DNA from: Lithodes maja | Taxonomy: Eukaryota; Arthropoda; Malacostraca; Decapoda; Lithodidae | NCBI GenBank assembly: GCA_037953745.1 | Contig: JBAKBP010007466.1 | Coordinates: forward strand, 35,711 to 99,710 | Direction: 5' to 3' | Length of the DNA stretch: 64,000 bases | In this document: positions 1 to 9,822 of the stretch, one piece after another | How positions within the stretch are numbered: position 1 is the first letter of the stretch | How the letters are laid out: the number at the start of each line of letters is the position of its first letter | Notes under the pieces: generated by a model | The model's input: the letters and a program-made list of their open reading frames with translations, nothing else | Databases searched by the model: none | Told to the model about the DNA's origin: nothing | Made by a program: the position numbers and the translations under genes

Positions 1-75
1 ACATTTGCCAAGATTTCTTTGAAGCCTCCAATAGTGTATGCATATATTTTTGCTATATTTGATATATTTCCTATA

Positions 76-228
76 TTTTGATAAGTTCTTTTGCCTTGTA
101 TATTATGTCGTCCCTGTTTTGGTTTGTTTATTTTGCAAGTTTTACATTATTATTGTAATGAAAAACTTGCAAAATATACAAACCAAAACAGGGACGACAC
201 AGTATAAAGGCAAAAGAACGTATCAAAA
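76..228. repeat. long hairpin (inverted repeat)
   Basis: Two arms of about 70 bases (76-145 and 160-228) are reverse complements with only a few mismatches. A loop of roughly 14 bases separates them. Both arms carry the complement pair of GTCGTCCCTGTTTTGG. The transcript would fold into one long stem. It may be a foldback MITE or a short head-to-head duplication. I see no target duplication outside the arms and no coding potential. Confidence 0.85.
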
Positions 229-500
229 TCGTTATGTGGAAATAACGCTTTAATCAAATAATATAAATTGAAATAAAAGAATACAAACCACCACATAGGG
301 TGTACATCACTACATGAGCAAGTTAGTCTGTTTCCCAAGCACATTTATCACACATATATAATTGTTGAGTATCACTTGGATTAGGATATCATTATTACAA
401 ATGTTTTCTTTTTGTTTTTTGTTTTTTGTGTGTTATGTTGTCCTATTTTGGGCTCTGTCTCGAGTCGCCCACCTTCATAAAAAGAATATATATATAGGCC
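229..500. other. A/T-rich non-coding stretch
   Basis: I see no credible gene here. The open frames are short, hydrophobic and driven by T-runs. The stretch ends at a TA-rich run just before the first TIR element. Confidence 0.5.
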
Positions 501-1028
501 TACAGTGGAGCCCCCATTTTCGCTACATCAGTCTTCGTTGTTTTCAATTCTCACGGTAGACACCAAATATTCCAGATTTCCAATTTCGTTGTAAATTATT
601 CAATTCTCGAGGCGCTCTGCCGAAGTTTCAATTTTCGCGCTGCGTTTTCCCGTCGAGCCGAGATGTAAACAAACTGGCCAGCAAATCACGGTCCACCATT
701 TGGGCGCCATCTTGCAACGTCATCGCAAATCAGCCAATCACAGGCCTCCAGTAGAACGCCATTGTATTCACCAGCTGGCAGCTGTGTTAAGCGTCTGGCC
801 GCTGGCGTGAAAGCGTAATTTTCTCGACGATTATGGCCTCTATTGCGTCTGGTGGGAGTGGCGGAGGGTCGGGAGATTCGGTGATATACCACAAGACCGG
901 GATCGTCCAAAGTTGGTGGGAAACCTAAAGAAAAGTGTGTATATCGTGTGGGCAAGAAACTTAAAAAGTATGGAAGTTCGGGCTCTACTCGATGAAGATG
1001 AATTCTCGGGCTTCTTGGCAGAAAACCT

Positions 1029-1290
1029 GGCTATAATAATAATAATAATAATAATAATAGTTCTTAAAGCTAGCGCATGCTAAGCTAGCTAAGGATAGCT
1101 CAATAAGGCCGATTAGGCGTATTTCCATTGGGGTCCTGTACTACTACCCCATCCCTTTGCTCATGAGGGATGGTAACGACTCAGTGCTTGTGAAAAATCT
1201 TTAATGCGCCGAGCGTGGGCGCGAACCCGGGCCTTCTGGGTGGAAGTCCGAGACGCTAGTCACTACACCAAGCGAGCCGCTTGGAATCGC
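1029..1290 (-). mobile_element. tRNA-derived SINE with LINE-like (ATT)n tail
   Basis: Read on the minus strand, the element starts with a tRNA-like head at about 1285-1200. It has an A-box-like block (TGGTGTAGTGACTAG) and a B-box (GGGTTCGCGCCC), which are the pol III promoter elements. The body then reads GGACCCCAATGGAAATACG and CTATCCTTAG, and ends in an (ATT)n run (1033-1059 on the plus strand). The same body motif and the same tail are found in the LINE 3' end at 24281-24462, so this SINE probably borrows the LINE reverse transcriptase by sharing its tail. No clear target duplication was found. Confidence 0.75.
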
Positions 1291-1648
1291 TGGAATCGAT
1301 AACCAACGTAGAGTGGATGTGCTTCGTTCGGCGGCAGCAAGGGAGGAGAGTGGGGCCGGGGCTGAATAGCTGACCTCGCCCTGCCTTGGGGGTCTGCCTC
1401 AAGATCCCCAATTTTCACTTCATCTTAATTTTATGGTGAGGAATGTTATTTTGCCATGTCTACATAGGTATCGTAAACATTTTGGAAACCTAACTAATCA
1501 ATCTAACTAGCCTAACCAAACCTAAAATATGTAGCCTATTACTGTGCAGTATTTACAATGTCTTTATTTTAAGGAATGTTTTTTTATTAAGGTTAGGACT
1601 GTTATTTAGCCATGTCTGCTTTATTATTATTATTTACAATGCATAAGA

Positions 1649-2145
1649 GGGCGGGTGCCCAACCCCAAAAGGGGTTGAAATAGGGGAGCTATCCCCCCGC
1701 CAAAGGCGGCTTTCTAGGGTCTTTCCTAGCTGATGCTGAGAGGATTGGGTTCTAGTCATGTGGTGATGGGCTGGTCTATCAGAGTGAGAACTGAGCAATC
1801 TCTGCCATACCCATAGCTTAATATGACTGTTCCTTTTCCTTATATATTTTCTAAATCTCTCTTCCGTGGATTGACCTCTCAATTTACCAAGATTGGAAGC
1901 CAAAAGCGTCACATTTTTCCTTTGCCCCTCAACTTTCTCTTCATAATTGCTGAGGGGCACAGGGCCCTGGGTGGGGCTTTGGTTTCCCGGGCGTTTCCGC
2001 ACCCTCCTCAGCTTCCCGCCGTGGAGTGGCTTCGGTCACCCAGGTTTTATTGTGGTAGGCAGGGAGGGTTCTGAGGGGGCGCTCGGTTATGGCCTTGGGG
2101 CTGTTCGGCCAGGCAGCCTGGGGAACAGCAGCAACAACAACAACA
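1649..2145 (+). mobile_element. (CAA)n-tailed retroposon, full-length copy
   Basis: The element ends in (CAA)n at 2127-2145 and is flanked by a 13-bp direct repeat, ACAATGCATAAGA, at 1636-1648 and 2146-2158. These are hallmarks of target-primed retroposition. The 3' two-thirds is closely similar to a second copy at 21462-21876. The head of about 115 bases is present only here, so the second copy looks 5'-truncated. I see no clear A/B boxes and no open frame, so it may be a SINE or a LINE 3' fragment. Confidence 0.8.
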
Positions 2146-2802
2146 ACAATGCATAAGATTTATTTTTTGTTTAATAAAACATGTCTATATATTAAGGTTA
2201 GGTCTTTTATTTAGCCATGTCTGCTTTATTATTATTGTATAATGCATACAATTTAATTTGTGTACAATAAAACATGTTTTCAGAGGCAAAAAATAGAAAA
2301 AGACGCAAATTTTGGAATGAGCACGGAACCGATTAGAATTTTCCCCATAAGAACAGTGCCCCGATCTTGGCTGTTTCAATCCTAGCTCTATTTCTGCGGA
2401 ACCGATTAGCAGCTAAGATGGGGGCTCCACTTATATATACAGTCCTCCCTTGGGTAGCACGGGTATATCGTACTGGGACCGCGCCGTGCTACGCAAACAC
2501 GCGCTACACAAAGCAAAGAACTTATGGGATTCTATTGGTTCTGGCCACTTCACCAAAGTCCCCTTTTTTACCCATTTACCACCCGATTTATCTATTTATT
2601 TGTCAGTATTATTACGTTGGCAACATACCTTCATACTAGGGGTCAATAATATATCCAATTAAGACCATTGGTATTATGAAATGCCATTTATTTGACACGA
2701 AACCAATGCTGCTCAGCTGTAGTACAACAATAATAAACCACATGTCGTCTGCGTGAGAGGCAGGCGGTGGCAGCTTGGCTAAACTTGCCAACAATCTACC
2801 GC

Positions 2803-3167
2803 CTTCATTAGAGTTATAGTTTAATGTATTTTTCTTTGGCTTTTACTATTATAAATATTATTTGGTAAAATGAAATTCAATTCCATAGAGTAAATTATAA
2901 TAACATTTTATTGCATACAGAAATAACTCAGGTTTAGACATAGCCACACAAGAACAACACACACACACACACACAAACTGGCTCAACAATAACACACGGA
3001 AAATCAGCTGACGAATCTTCATTAGAGTTATAGTTTAATGTATTTTTCTTTGGCTTTTACTATTATAAATATTATTTGGTAAAATGAAATTCAATTCCAT
3101 AGAGTAAATTATAATAACATTTTATTGCATACAAAAATAACTGGTTTAGACATAGCCACACAAGAAC

Positions 3168-3204
<37 letters not shown>
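2803..3204. repeat. 214-bp tandem duplication broken by the LINE
   Basis: The unit starting at 2803 is repeated from 3017 with very few differences, including a (CA)n run. The second unit is cut short at its (CA)n run. Its missing end (CTGACTCGACAATAACACA and on) reappears at 7624-7664, beyond the LINE. The order of events is therefore a tandem duplication first, then LINE insertion into the second unit. Confidence 0.8.
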
Positions 3205-3205
<1 letters not shown>

Positions 3206-3545
3206 AGGAGCAGGAGATAGACACAGTGAGTCAGGTAGTGGATCAAACCGAAGACAGAGAGATGGTGAGGGAGGAGCAGGGGATGGAGACGGTGAGTCAG
3301 GTAGTGGATCAGCCCGAGGACGGAGAGATGGTGAGGGAGGGGCGGGAGATTGTGGAGGGGGGGGGGGGGGGAGGAGAATAGAACTAGCAGGGAATGTGGA
3401 GGTAGGTCAGGGAGGGGATGGAAGAGGAGGTGAACCTGATGGGAGGCAGGGAGGGAAGAGAAACAACGAGGAGGATTCCAATATACTGTGCTACTACACT
3501 AATATAGATGGAATAAACAGTAAAAAGGTAGAATTGGATGATATA

Positions 3546-4182
3546 TTAACCTAACAAGTGCGCATGGGGGTAATTGAAAACGTCCCCCTGTGCTGACGTA
3601 TTTGAGGTGTTTCCGTCACTAAAATATTCATTGTACCATTAATAGCATTAATAATTATCCATATGCGCCTATTATGGGTTGATTATAAAGGTATTAACCT
3701 GAAACAACAATAAAACGAGTGAAAACAGCGTTTGGATGGTCAAAATCGGAGATATAGCCCGCGAGTTGTATAATGTATGGGTGAGGCAAACTGCTTTCCC
3801 GCCAATTTCCCCCAAGGCCACTGAGACACAGTCGATCGATACTCTCTCTCTCTCTCTTGCACTCGCTTGCCATCAGTGATGACAACACCCTGCTTGCAAC
3901 TCGCTAATGTTAGCACGAAAATATACCTCAGAATAAGGGAATAATAGGGAAAATAGGTGATAACTGAAGGAGAGGAGGAAAGTGGGGAAGGAGGGGAGGT
4001 AGAGGACTGAGATTTTGCATGGCCCAGGGGCCAAACAAAAATAAAAAAATAAAAAAATAAAAATATATATATATTTTTTTTTTCGATGTCAAAAGTTGAT
4101 TTTTTATTTTACTTACTCTCAAGAGTCTTCCCGCAGTCCGCCGGGGGAACTCTTAAGAGTCTCCCCGCAGCTCCCGGGTTAA
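3546..4182 (+). mobile_element. TTAA element family 1, copy a
   Basis: TTAA borders the element on both sides (3546-3549 and 4179-4182). The left end reads CCTAACAAGTGCGC and the right end CTCCCGGG. TTAA duplication with CCY...GGG ends is the piggyBac-superfamily pattern. There is no transposase, so it is non-autonomous. Internal landmarks shared by all copies are a (CT)n run, an A-rich run and a repeated AGAGTCTTCCCGCAG near the right end. It is inserted in the LINE-1 endonuclease sequence. Confidence 0.85.
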
Positions 4183-4323
4183 GAAAGGATCAACCACAGA
4201 TGGTCTGTTTGACGGAAACAAAGCTGAACCAGGACTTTGACAGCAATATAGTGTTTAGTGAAGGATATAATATATGGAGATATGATAGAAAGGGAAAAAG
4301 GGGAGGTGGAGTGGCAGTATTAG

Positions 4324-4970
4324 TTAATCCGGCAAGCGCGATAGGCCTCACGGAAGGCTTCCTATAGGGAACGCGATAGGCCTCACGGAAGCAAGACCAT
4401 AAAAAAAGCTTTCCAAAAAAAAAAAGGGCCTATCAAAACAAAGGAATTTGTCTCTAGGTGAGATAATTCCCCTCCAGTACTCCTCCATGTAAATCTCACC
4501 CACCCCCCTCCCCTCCTTCCCCACCTTATTCCCCCCTCCCTCCCCTCCTCAATTATCACCTATTTTCCCTCTTATTATCATCATTTATCGGTTATTTTTC
4601 TCTCCCGCGATAATGTAGCACAAGTGGGTTGCAGAAAAGATCGTTATGTAACACCCAGACACCGGCCCACACCGCCCCGCTCGTCTCAGTTACCTCACAG
4701 ACAGCGAGAGAGGAGGGTTGCCTGTGGCTCTCTCTCGCCTGAGATTATGACCGGGTGGCCAATATCTTCGTTTTTCACCACCCAAATGCTTTTCCCACTT
4801 ATTTTAGCACTCTTGAAGGTTCATATATACATCATATATGTAAATTAAAGGATACCGAAAACAAATAATGCTCTATATTGTAAATATAACGAATTCTGTC
4901 AGAATCCAAGGCTAGAAATGCACAAATAACTACCCTAGCCCCTAGGTCTATTTAGCGCTTGTCAGGTTAA
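4324..4970 (+). mobile_element. TTAA element family 2
   Basis: TTAA lies at 4324-4327 and 4967-4970. The ends are inverted repeats: TCCGGCAAGCGC on the left against CCTGACAAGCGC read inward from the right. Part of the interior (ATTATCACCTATTTTCCCT) is shared with family 1 read in reverse, so it is a diverged relative. A 20-base motif (GCGATAGGCC...) occurs twice near the left end. There is no coding capacity. It is inserted in the LINE-1 endonuclease region. Confidence 0.8.
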
Positions 4971-5738
4971 GAACCCTATGACAGCAAAGCAAGTGGAGTT
5001 AAATAATGACAAGGCAGAAATAATGGCAGTTGAACTCAATGATATAGAAGGAAAAAAGCTAGACATAGCAGTAGCTTACATGCCACCAAAGACCAGAGCA
5101 TGGAGGGAGTTGGAGTTTGAGGAGATGGTTGAGGATATGATTCAGTCGTTGAGAAGATTGCTTTTAAGGAAGAATCGATTGATCTTGGTAGGAGATTTCA
5201 ACTGTAGTGAGGTTGATTGGGAATCGGGAGATGCAGGGCCAAATCAGAGATCTTGGGGAAGTCGGCTAGTGGAGTTGGTTACGGAAAATGTACTTGCACA
5301 ACATGTGAAGGAAAATACAAGAATGAGGGGTAATAACGAACCTTCTAAACTCGATCTGATTTTTACAAAGGATCCTCACAAAATTAGTGATATAAACTAT
5401 CTATGTCCTGTAGGTAAAAGTGATCGCCTATTACTAAAATGGAAGTTGACCTCGAGTAATGCCAATAGATTAGACAATAGCTACATAAATGACAGATTAA
5501 ATTATAGTAAAGCTGATTATGTATCCTTGAAAAGATATTTAGAGGGAGTAGATTGGGATCTTATTTTGAAGGAACAGGACGTACAAGGTAAATATAGTAG
5601 ATTCCTCAAAATTTATAGAGTAGGAACCAATCTGTTTGTCCCAAGATATAAAACTGGAAATTTTACTAAGCAGAAAGATTGGTTTAATTTGAAATGCAAA
5701 AGAGCTTTGGGTAGGCGTGATGCAGCTTGGGCTAGATA

Positions 5739-7562
5739 AGAAGAAGGAACACTGAGAGTAATCGGAATAAATATAAACAGGAGAGGAATAGATATGTTAA
5801 CATAATTAGGCAAGTTAAAATGAACTATGAGAAGAACATAGTAAATAAATGTGAAAGTGATCCTAGATTATTTTATAAATATATAAACAGTAAGTTGAAG
5901 GTAAAGAAACCAATTACTAAATTAAGAGTTGATGCTAGGACGTATGAAAATTTATCGGACATGTGCGAGGTAATGAATAACAAATTGGGGTCAGTTTTTA
6001 CTAGAGAGGAAGGTTTTGACGAACCACAGGCGGGAGTACTGGAGAGTGGTCTTAGTAAGATTGAAATAACTAGAGATGAGCTGTTATCTGCGATGAGAGG
6101 ACTTGAAGTAAGGAAAGCTATGGGACCGGATGAAGTGTCTGCCTGGGTTTTAAAGGAGTGTGCAGAGCAATTAGTGGAGCCAGTGAGGGACATAATTCAA
6201 GCTTCCTTAGATAAAGGACAGGTTCCTGTTGAATGGAAAAGAGCTAATATCATTCCGATATACAAGAATGGAAACCCTGAGGACCCTCTAAACTATAGAC
6301 CAGTTTCACTTACTAGTATTGTATGCAAGATTTGTGAAAAGCTAATTAGGAAGAGATGGATGAAAATGTTGGAGAGAAAGAAGATCATAACCCCAAAGCA
6401 ATTTGGATTCAGAGAAGGGACATCTTGTGTTACCAGTTTGCTATGTTATTACAGTAGGGTGATAGATGTACTCCAAGAAAGAGGCGGATGGGTGGACTGC
6501 GTCTACTTAGACCTTTCCAAAGCATTCGATAAGGTACCACATAAGAGATTGTTATCTAAGCTTGAGACGCTAGGATGTGTCAGGGGGAGTTTGCTGAAAT
6601 GGATGGAGAGCTATTTAACAGATAGGGAAATGAGGACCAACATTAGAGGAACTTACTCATCGTGGCGGAAAGTTGAGAGTGGTGTGCCGCAGGGATCTGT
6701 GTTGGCACCTCTCATGTTCCTTATGTACGTGAATGACCTGCCGATAGGCATAAACTCCTACATGTCAATGTTTGCAGATGACGTAAAAATTATGAGACAA
6801 ATAACAAATAAAAGTAGTTGTGAGGAGCTGCAAGGGGATTTAGATAAAATATACGAATGGAGCACCAAGTGGAAAATTAAATTTAATATAAGTAAATGCC
6901 ATGTGTTAAATATGGGAAGAAGTGCGAATAGACCAAATTGGGAGTACAGGATGGGAGATAATATAATTAGCAAGGCCGAAAAAGAAAAGGATTTAGGGTT
7001 GATTATACAAGATAATTTGTCGCCAGAGAAACATATTAACAAGCTCTTTAGCGGAATGTATGCAATGGCCGGGAATATGAAAGTTGCTCTGAACTACTTG
7101 GATGAGACCATGGTAGCGAAAATTATGAAGAGTATGATTAGACCAAGATTGGAGTATGCAGCAGTGGTGTGGTCCCCGCATCTAAAGAAGCATATTCACA
7201 AGTTAGAAAGAATCCAGAGAGCAGTTACTAGATTGGTTCCAAGTCTCAGAGAACTGCCATATGAAGGGAGGCTAGACAAATTAAATCTACCGAGTCTAAA
7301 AGAGAGGAGAGAGAGGGGAGACATGATAATGATGTACAAATGCACCCGGGGGCTGGAGAGGCTGGATAGGGAGGATATATTAATTATGGATACAGGAATA
7401 ACTAGAGGCCACAGCTACAAAGTAAAAAGACCTACCTGCAAGAACGATATCAGGAAGTTTAGCTTCCCCTATAGATGTATTGACAAATGGAATGGGCTGG
7501 AGGAGGAGGTGGTAGGGGCAAGGAATATCCATATTTTCAAGAAAAAATTGGATAAAAAGTAG
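5739..7562 (+). CDS. LINE-1 reverse transcriptase
   Basis: This is the C-terminal half of ORF2, open from about 5739 with the first ATG at 5820. It copies the LINE RNA into DNA at the nicked target. Motifs in order are KAMGPDEVS, the palm motif VYLDLSKAFDKVPH, SGVPQGSVLAP and the catalytic FADD (about 6772-6783). The downstream thumb and C-terminal block has ERIQRAVTRLVPSL, ERRERGDMIMMYK and KWNGLEEEVV, as in CR1/L2-group elements. All RT motifs look intact, but the domain is cut off from the endonuclease by a frameshift near 5737-5740. The ATG is internal, not a true start. Confidence 0.88.
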   Translation, partial: RRRNTESNRNKYKQERNRYVNIIRQVKMNYEKNIVNKCESDPRLFYKYINSKLKVKKPITKLRVDARTYENLSDMCEVMNNKLGSVFTREEGFDEPQAGVLESGLSKIEITRDELLSAMRGLEVRKAMGPDEVSAWVLKECAEQLVEPVRDIIQASLDKGQVPVEWKRANIIPIYKNGNPEDPLNYRPVSLTSIVCKICEKLIRKRWMKMLERKKIITPKQFGFREGTSCVTSLLCYYSRVIDVLQERGGWVDCVYLDLSKAFDKVPHKRLLSKLETLGCVRGSLLKWMESYLTDREMRTNIRGTYSSWRKVESGVPQGSVLAPLMFLMYVNDLPIGINSYMSMFADDVKIMRQITNKSSCEELQGDLDKIYEWSTKWKIKFNISKCHVLNMGRSANRPNWEYRMGDNIISKAEKEKDLGLIIQDNLSPEKHINKLFSGMYAMAGNMKVALNYLDETMVAKIMKSMIRPRLEYAAVVWSPHLKKHIHKLERIQRAVTRLVPSLRELPYEGRLDKLNLPSLKERRERGDMIMMYKCTRGLERLDREDILIMDTGITRGHSYKVKRPTCKNDIRKFSFPYRCIDKWNGLEEEVVGARNIHIFKKKLDKK

Positions 7563-8085
7563 ACTGAGAGACGGGACGACACGAGCTTAGCTCAACTCCT
7601 GTAAACTACAATTAGGTAAATACAAACTGACTCGACAATAACACACGGAAAATCAGCTGACGAATCTCGGTGTTCCAAATTAACTTGCATTGAAAGTATA
7701 TTCGTAGTATAAGGCCATCCATGGTTTTGGAGGTTTATAAATGTGTCTTATACACGCCGGTATATACGGGTCTGACGAGTCTGCCGACCAGCCGCCACCC
7801 GCCATGAGTGCTACATAAACAAAGCATGTTAGATGCTGACTCGGCACATTTGGGGTACCCGTGTTAGAGCAAAACCGCACTGTCCAAAGCCGCGCTACCC
7901 GAGGGAGGACTGTATAAATCAATAACATAAAAAATAAATCCAAAATTAAAATCCAAAAATGAGGTATGTGCCAGAGTATATAGACAGTAATGTAATATAA
8001 TAAACATGCTGTTGTTCTGAAGCAGTCTGATAATTGTTGTTTGTTGCATGAGACCACTTTATATTTCTACCCTGAATTTGTAACA

Positions 8086-8441
8086 ATATTATAGGTTTGA
8101 TTCCCGGAGGGAAGAAATGAAAACCTAATATTTAGTAGTGGCCCCTCCATCATTGACGATTATGCCTATTACATAAGGCACCCTCTTCAAACACTCATCC
8201 GCCGTTGTTTGAATCTACCGCGCAGAGCATAAAAAATTGAGGAGCCTTCATCATGAGCGCACGCAACCTCACTCATGGTTCAGTCATTATGAAATTGGGT
8301 TCTCATTACGAAAAAACTTTGTAAAAAATAAAAACAAAAACAAAATAAGAATAACTATTCAATAAGCTTTCCATATAATTGTGGATGTACTTGTGGATCT
8401 TTGACCAGATGCTGACTCAGGCGTCATTCTTCCTTCTCTGC
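8086..8441 (+). repeat. left inverted terminal repeat of DIRS-A
   Basis: The repeat begins ATATTATAGGTTTGA and carries AACCTAATATTTAGTAGTGGCC and CATCATTGACGAT near its outer end. Its inner edge is near CATTCTTCCTTC. The same block occurs inverted at 23458-23780 and as the two ends of DIRS-B (27431-27790 and 42241-42547). Inverted termini are a DIRS hallmark, in contrast to the direct LTRs of Gypsy elements. Confidence 0.85.
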
Positions 8442-9035
8442 TCTGCGCTCAACCTACCCGGACGTGCCTCCCCACGCTCTGCTGGTTCCGCATTTGCTGC
8501 GTCCCTAGTGAGTTTTTTCTCATTTGTTTACTCCGGGATGTATTGAGTAAGGTTAGGATATGCGTAGCAGGAGTGTCCTGGGCGGGTTGCCCGCAGTGCA
8601 GTGTATTTTGGGTCGTGTGTTTGGGTCATCTATTTCGGGTGTACCCTCGTGGTCCTGTTGTGGACATGTGAACTTTTTCACGGTTAGCTAGCTTTGTGAT
8701 GTAGGCGGCTTTCTTTACGCGTTATTACTGCTTCCTTTTATCTTTCTGATGAGGTAGCTTGTTTTTCTCTGACGTTCCCAGCGTATTTTTCTTCACTTAG
8801 TGAAGTTTTTTCTGGGTCCCGAGTCAGTTTTTTCCCTTTGCCGGGAAATGTTTGCTACAGTGGTGTGTTGACGGTGGTTCCTGTTGTGATATAATTCAGT
8901 GCTTTTTGTTTATATTCCGACATGATTACTTTTTATTCCGTCTGCCTAGGCCTAGCCAGCCTCTCGTAGCTTTGCCACATGTACAAGTGTTATTGATTTA
9001 TATTATAAATATGTACTGTACTACTGTGTCATGTG

Positions 9036-9175
9036 TGTCCTGGTTTAGTTGTGTATTGGCTAATTCCACGGACTATATATGTATCCTGGTTTAGTTGTGT
9101 ATTGGCTAATTCCACGGACTATTTGTGTGCCTTGAGTTAGTTGTGCTTTGGCTAACTCCTCGGTCTATGTGGTGC
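9036..9175 (+). repeat. three tandem 46-bp units in the DIRS leader
   Basis: The unit TGGTTTAGTTGTGTATTGG, followed by CTAATTCCACGGACTAT, repeats with spacing of 45-46 bases. The third copy is diverged. DIRS-B keeps the same three-copy array at about 41515-41660 on the other strand, so the array predates both copies. Confidence 0.8.
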
Positions 9176-9522
9176 GTTCAGATTGAATCTGGGCGGGTTG
9201 GGTTGCCTTTTCCGGCGGGTTTTTCTCGGTTACACCTTGAAAACCTGGCTGGTTGCCGAGTTTTAACCACGCGTGGTTAAAAAAGGCTTGTTTTCCCCGG
9301 CGAGTGGTTGTTTGAGGCTCTCCAGAACTGCGTCTCTGTGGTGGAGCCTGTGTTCAGGCTCCCTATGATTCCCGGCGGGATTGCTGTACTCATTTAACAG
9401 TGTTCATGCGGACACTGGTTGTGTGTAGTTTTTCCCGGTTTTGCAAAGCCAGTATAAACTAGGCTATTGTTGTTTGGTTTTTCCTCCCCGGCGATCTTTT
9501 TCAAAGAAGTGGGGATAGGAAC

Positions 9523-9822
9523 AATTGGGGTTAACGTATAAACTTAAATTCACACCCGGCGGGTGCACCGTGGAAAGGTGGGATTAACGAATTTGCAATT
9601 CAGTATAGTTGACCAGACAATTGAGGGATGCATTTTGTATCGCCGCCTTCAACATACGGCGATTTAGGACGCAATTAGGGTTAATGTTATAAACTTAAAT
9701 TCACACCCGGCGGGTGCACCTTGAAGGGTGGAATTAACGAATTTGCAATTCAGTTTAGTTGACCAGACAATTGAAGGGTCCCTTTTGTATCGCCGCCTTC
9801 AACATATGGCGATCTAAAACGC
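9523..9822 (+). repeat. 150-bp tandem duplication specific to DIRS-A
   Basis: The block starting AATTGGGGTTAACG at 9523 is repeated from 9673 and includes ACACCCGGCGGGTGC in each unit. DIRS-B has a single unit (about 41030-41165). The duplication therefore arose in the lineage of copy A. Confidence 0.8.

Larger units (their letters stand above)
501..2434 (+). mobile_element. pogo/Tigger-like TIR element (decayed)
   Basis: The left end reads TA then CAGTGGAGCCCCCAT (503 on). The right end carries the inverted form ATGGGGGCTCCACT (about 2418-2431), next to a TA-rich sequence. CAGT-starting ends at TA targets are typical of the pogo/Tigger branch of Tc1/mariner. The interior shows no recognisable transposase, and two retroposons (1029-1290 and 1649-2145) are inserted in it. 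A 14-bp matching terminus is visible. The family name is inferred from end structure only. Confidence 0.55.
3205..5739 (+). pseudogene. LINE-1 ORF2, endonuclease part
   Basis: This is the N-terminal half of the LINE ORF2, encoding an apurinic-like endonuclease that nicks the target to prime reverse transcription. The first part (3205-3340) holds two 66-bp coding repeats rich in Glu, followed by a G-run at 3357. The endonuclease is seen as a start motif NIDGINSK just before the first TTAA element, then TETKLN (catalytic Glu), GGGVAVLV, VGDFN (Asp and Asn) and KLDLIF. The usual SDH at the end reads SDR (about 5416-5427), so the catalytic His is lost. Both TTAA insertions fall between codons that remain in phase if the insert and one TTAA are ignored. 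The frame ends at a stop at 5737-5739, where the downstream part continues in another frame. Confidence 0.8.
3205..7622 (+). mobile_element. CR1-like LINE (LINE-1), disrupted
   Basis: A non-LTR retrotransposon with an APE-type endonuclease followed by a reverse transcriptase and the conserved CR1-type C-terminal region. The 3' end has a short UTR finishing near CAATTAGGTAAATACA. No separate ORF1 is visible, so the copy is probably 5'-truncated. Two TTAA-type elements (3546-4182 and 4324-4970) and one frameshift break the ORF. It sits in the second unit of the 214-bp duplication. Confidence 0.85.
2438..7914. mobile_element. second pogo/Tigger-like TIR element, split by a LINE
   Basis: The left terminus TA-CAGTCCTCCCTTGGGTAG (2438 on) is matched at 7880-7914 by its inverted form, with about two mismatches in 22 bases, again next to TA. 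This CAGTCCTCCCTCGG type of end is characteristic of Tigger/pogo elements. The interior holds no transposase that I can recognise. Most of the length is a tandem duplication (2803-3204) and a CR1-like LINE (3205-7622), so the original element was probably about 1 kb and non-autonomous. Confidence 0.6.

Noticed and set aside
686..955. An 89-codon frame on the minus strand
   Set aside because: No domain and no codon support, and it lies in a Tigger-like element interior.
1033..1059. CRISPR-like or regulatory repeats ((AAT)n, (CA)n, (CT)n runs)
   Set aside because: They are simple microsatellites or retroposon tails. No spacer-repeat pattern occurs anywhere in the window.
3694..3888. Identical 64-codon frames at 3694-3888 and 37684-37878, with near copies at 10480 and 56975
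   Set aside because: They are parts of the TTAA element. The frames include its (CT)n run and do not persist in all copies.
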